This document shows, piece after piece, positions 60,173 to 64,000 of a DNA stretch of 64,000 nt. A program made the position numbers and the translations under genes. Numbering within the stretch: the stretch's first letter is position 1; each line of letters starts with the position of its first letter. Below the pieces are notes generated by a model. The model searched no databases. It saw only the letters and a program-made list of their open reading frames with translations, and had not been told where the DNA came from. The stretch spans positions 24,510,899-24,574,898 of the forward strand of contig NW_024881282.1 of the NCBI RefSeq assembly GCF_018691265.1. The letters run 5' to 3'. This DNA is from Tyto alba (taxonomy: Eukaryota; Chordata; Aves; Strigiformes; Tytonidae).

Positions 60173-63100
60173 GTAAGTTGACTTAATCTGTCTTTTCCAC
60201 ACCAGGTTTTTAAACAGTGATTGATATAATTGATTATAACTTTTTTCCCCTCTCCCTTTATTTCTGGTTTAGCCTAAATAATCCAAAGTTTTCACCTGAT
60301 TCTGGGATTAGTGGTGTTTGATCAGGTGAATGTTCATCAGATGAAGTGATGTATATCTTTCAATAATTTGTAGAGTTTTGGATTATAATGAAAATAAATA
60401 TTTTATTGAGCTGTCATTAACATTTACAGATAGTGGTCCATTACTTCAGAAATACTGATATGTCTATAGCTTTTACCAAAATCTTTTGCAAGATAGCCAA
60501 TTCCTTCAGTTGGAAAAATACCCCTGCTGTTTCCAATTAAACTACTAAGAGATTATTACTGTAATTTTATAGATAAAGGCTCTATTGAAACAAAGAAAAT
60601 ATTTTTTTTGTACCGAGGATGATAATTTCTGATGTGAATTGGAAAATTCTGCAATTACAAACATCACTGATCCCACTAGATGGAGATGGTTGATAGAGAA
60701 AATGCCAGGTTTGAAAAGGCGGTACAAATCTGCCCCATTTGTTTCAGAAAAAATAATTGTAGATTGCTTTGTGACTTTCTTCTCTACTTTTTTATTAATA
60801 GAAATCTAACTTTCTTTCCAAGTCACAAAATCAAACTACTTCCCTTACACAGCCCGAATCTAGAGTGATGAACCAAGTCTTATTCAAAATCTCACAGGGG
60901 AAAATAACACTGAAAAATGTACTTTTTTTGTCTCCCTGTTTTAGTCCCTGAGTGTGTGGGCTTTTTGTTTGTGTTTTTTTCCACAGTAAGATAAAAAGGT
61001 GGTTGTGGTGGAAAGTGTATCTATTATCACTCAAATCATTCAATTTCTGATATAGTGGTTGCACCAGAAGTGCTTTGTAAGTAGAGCAAACTCCAGTTTC
61101 AACTGTAGTAGATCCTTTGTTACCAGACATACTGGAGAGATACCTAGGGATTTCTGTTAGCTCTATTTTCTTAATTCTGAATTGTTGCACCTCTGATTAC
61201 ACACTATCTAGTTACCTTACTTATTGATTTATACCATCTTCAACTGGAGACAAACATTAGCTTTCTCTACCGTGCTGTATTTAAGTCTGGTTTTCAGGCA
61301 TCCAGATTTCTACTTCAGTTTTGAGTATATGTTTTCCTTTGTTAGGTTTAGAGGGTTTTTTTCTCTTGTTCTGAGTTGGGCTAACAAATTAGAATATTCT
61401 TCCTTACAGAATTTGATCTATTAAATGCTACTAAGATTCAAATGTTACAGTTTGTAATATTGGAAGTTTTACATTGCTGATCTCGTACTTGCACTGTAAA
61501 CATACTTCTACTACTTGGATAGAGCTCTGAGCAGACCAGGGACTTTGGCTGTCAGCATTCAGTTCTGTAATCTGTGTAGATTTCAGTATTCAGTTTCTTG
61601 ATGCAGATTTCTAAACATGTTTTGAGAAATAAAGGACAAACAATAGGGACCTTTGCCTAGGGTTACTGAGTTTCCGTGTCTGCTGAACACAGCTTTTGTG
61701 GTTGCAGGGCAAGCTCTGATACAAATGTCGAAGAGTTCCCTCCACTTTATGACGAAGAGGTAAGAGGAAGAATGCTTCCTCTTGGGTCATACCTTGGCAC
61801 TATATTTACCCAGTATTTAATACCATATCCATATTGCAGCTTTGAGTCTGAGTCTCTTCTAGTATGTTTAGCAACGAATTTGAAGATGATAAAAGGGAAG
61901 TGCTGAAAAGGATCATTTCTTGAGAAGGGAAGACTTCAGTCTTATGGTTTTGCCCTTGATTCAGACTTTTTAGTTCTCTTTGTAATGTTTGCATTGTGCA
62001 ACTGAGATACTGGGAGAAAGAATCAGAATTTCAGGTTTCCCTCTTTTATGTGTATCCTTAGGATAAATCTTACATTCCTCACTGACTGTTGAAAGAGCTT
62101 TGGCAATGGGGATGCAAAATGCCATGAGAGTAGTCTGAAAGCATAACTGGAGCAGGATTGCTCTTCTGGGATCTGGAAACTTCTAACTTTGTCCCCCTCA
62201 GTCTGGGGAAAGCCTAGACCAAAGCCTTAGTTTCTGTGGGGAAGATGTTCCAATCATTGATATGTGTCAAAACCCCTCCACACTTTGGCAAACGGACTGT
62301 CTGCCTGACCTGGCTGGAATGGAGATATTTAAGGGTGTATATGGTAGCAGAACTTCAACTATCTGAATGTGTTCTGTGGTGAAAGCCATGACTCTGATTA
62401 CTGAAGCCATTATGTGGTTAACTGGTATCAAGACAACAATCCACGAAACATTCAATGTTCTTCCTAAAGTTAAAGTATAAGCACTTTTGGATTTAGAGTA
62501 TGGGTTCTAATGTAGACTTGCTTTATGGACTCTGATGTGAAATCATGTTGTCCAGTTTGTGAAAGTGTTACAATTTCAGCAGCTGAAGTTTATTTTATCC
62601 TGTTTTGTGTTTATAAATGGATGTTGAAAGAATATATTCCGTATCCTCAAAAGAGGGAAAATCTTTCGATTGTATTACACTAGGTATTAAAAATGAGTAA
62701 GTAGTTTTGAATTTAGTCTCTTTTGCTTTCTTTAAAGCAGGAATAGGAAAAAATAAATAAAATTAGGAGTAAATAGTTACTTTTTCATAGGAAGCCATTA
62801 TTATTTGTGAAGTATTCAGATGCTAGACATACTATACGTGTGTGCTATTCATTAAGGTATGTATCCATATACAGTACAGTGATGAATACTTCATAAAAAT
62901 AAGGTAAATAGCTTCTGGTCTCAATAAGGTCTTTGAATCACATTCAGAAATAAGCATTGCACACTGAGTTGTAGGATAAAAAGTGAAGATACTTTGTTAA
63001 ATGAACTGGTTGATTCATCTGTACAAGTAACATTTAACAGAATGATTATAGTTAGGGTGTGAGTTCTAAGATTAAGTAGGTTTTATATTTGGCATTGGTC

Positions 63101-64000
63101 ATTCTCTTGGATGCTCCCTTTCTTTAATGGAATTTTATCCTTCACTGAGATTCAGTTTGTATGTCTTCTAAGCTTCACACCACCTTCTGGCGTGCCAGTT
63201 CTCAGATGATGGAACTCATTTCAGGTGGACTGGTGGCCTGGTAGTGGTTCAGGCACTAGTTTTTAAGGGAGGATTCTTCAGCTTGGCTTTTGCCTGTGGA
63301 CTGAATGTTCTTCAGTGGTTGGAATCCATGAGGTGTGTCCTTTGAACTGTGTCTTTTGGCTTTATTTCAACCAAAGAGTCTAGGTTGTGTGCTCTGTATC
63401 TGATCTCAAATGTGAACCAAACAGTGATTCTTCTGATCATCCTTATTTAACACTTCAAAGACACAATCTTGATCCAAATTCAAACATTACTGTAGCTGTG
63501 TCTCTGAACTGTGTGCTTGCTGTGCTTTTTTACCAAGAGATGTTGATGTCATGTGTAATTTAATTCTTGTTTTTACCTAGAACAACAGTAAGTGCTCACC
63601 TTAATGATTAAGGCTGGATTGTTGTAGCATTAGGAATAAAGGAACCCTATTCCCATCTTTTGTCCATCTAATTTTTCTTGATGGAGTGAGGGGAAATGGT
63701 CCTTTGAAGAAGTTATAAAAAAGCTTTCTAGACTATTTTCCGGGTTAACTGTAAGGCTATCTTGTATTTATTATGGCAACTTTATACCTTATGGAATTTT
63801 TGACTTATTCCTAGATTGTCAGATGAAATATTGTAGATACAGTTGAGGTTGTGAATGCTGTTTCTGGTGATACATACTTCTGAATCTTGATTTAACTTAG
63901 TAGTTATGAATTTCCAGCTGTTAACTATCTGAATGTAAAAATAATTTTAAAAAGACACCTTCCTGTGTGTTTCCACTCTGTCCCTGAAGAAACATGAAGC
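60173..64000. other. PDS5B intron 3 (incomplete)
   Basis: AT-rich sequence to the end of the window, with no recognised exon, RNA gene or mobile element. Open frames here (up to 119 codons) lack domain features and do not match PDS5B. Confidence 0.7.

Noticed and set aside
61676..61906. Possible PDS5B exon 4
   Set aside because: The translation (PPLYDEEVRGRML...) does not match the expected DIFMFITRQLKGLED continuation, and the splice phase does not fit.
1..64000. CRISPR arrays, bacterial operons, defence islands, tRNA or rRNA genes
   Set aside because: No regularly spaced direct repeats, Shine-Dalgarno-led gene strings, or cloverleaf/rRNA signatures were seen. Everything that can be named is vertebrate.

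Overview
This is vertebrate nuclear DNA, almost certainly from a bird. The interspersed repeats are CR1-type LINEs plus minus-oriented endogenous-retroviral LTRs of a kind I associate with birds. The introns are long and AT-rich, the promoters lie in CpG islands, and two recognisable genes stand head to head: N4BP2L2 (minus strand) and PDS5B (plus strand). The same gene neighbourhood exists on human chromosome 13q. The species cannot be named from the sequence alone.

Left third (1-20,330): N4BP2L2 runs right to left. Four coding exons are resolved to the base by reading frame, splice sites and phase: 15900-17344 (start codon, long acidic and Asn/Gln-rich N-terminal region, P-loop), 6621-6745, 1135-1223 and 703-779. 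The last coding exons lie beyond base 1. The introns hold one moderately old CR1 (4388-5201) and one very decayed CR1 (12560-13838). The presumed promoter is a CpG island at about 19,530-20,330. It has an inverted pair of ZNF143-type motifs, an E2F/YY1-like GGCGCCATTTT element and GC-rich minisatellites.

Middle (20,330-34,650): intergenic space. It has two closely related solo LTRs about 8.5 kb apart in the same orientation (21609-22609 and 30151-31142). The second is inserted inside an old CR1 relic (about 29,920-32,400), a clean nested insertion with a 5-bp target duplication. An unexplained CpG island at about 32,990-33,560 is followed by a good candidate splice acceptor with two donors.

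Right half (34,650-64,000): PDS5B runs left to right. Its CpG-island promoter (about 34,650-35,347) has a near-consensus CTCF motif and an E2F/YY1-type element that shares a 13-mer with the N4BP2L2 promoter. The probable non-coding exon 1 ends at 35347. Then follow a 21-kb intron 1 (with a run of unusually long G and C homopolymers, three CR1 fragments and an old LTR), coding exon 2 (56344-56469, codons 1-36) and coding exon 3 (59969-60172, codons 37-104). The rest of PDS5B lies to the right.

The two genes are not known to share a pathway. PDS5B is a cohesin regulator and N4BP2L2 a P-loop kinase-like nuclear protein. I see no bacterial-type operon, CRISPR array, RNA-gene cluster or novel multigene system. 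The more interesting signals are regulatory: the shared promoter element, the inverted ZNF143 sites, the CTCF site at a cohesin-regulator promoter and the orphan CpG island. The repeat archaeology is also informative.
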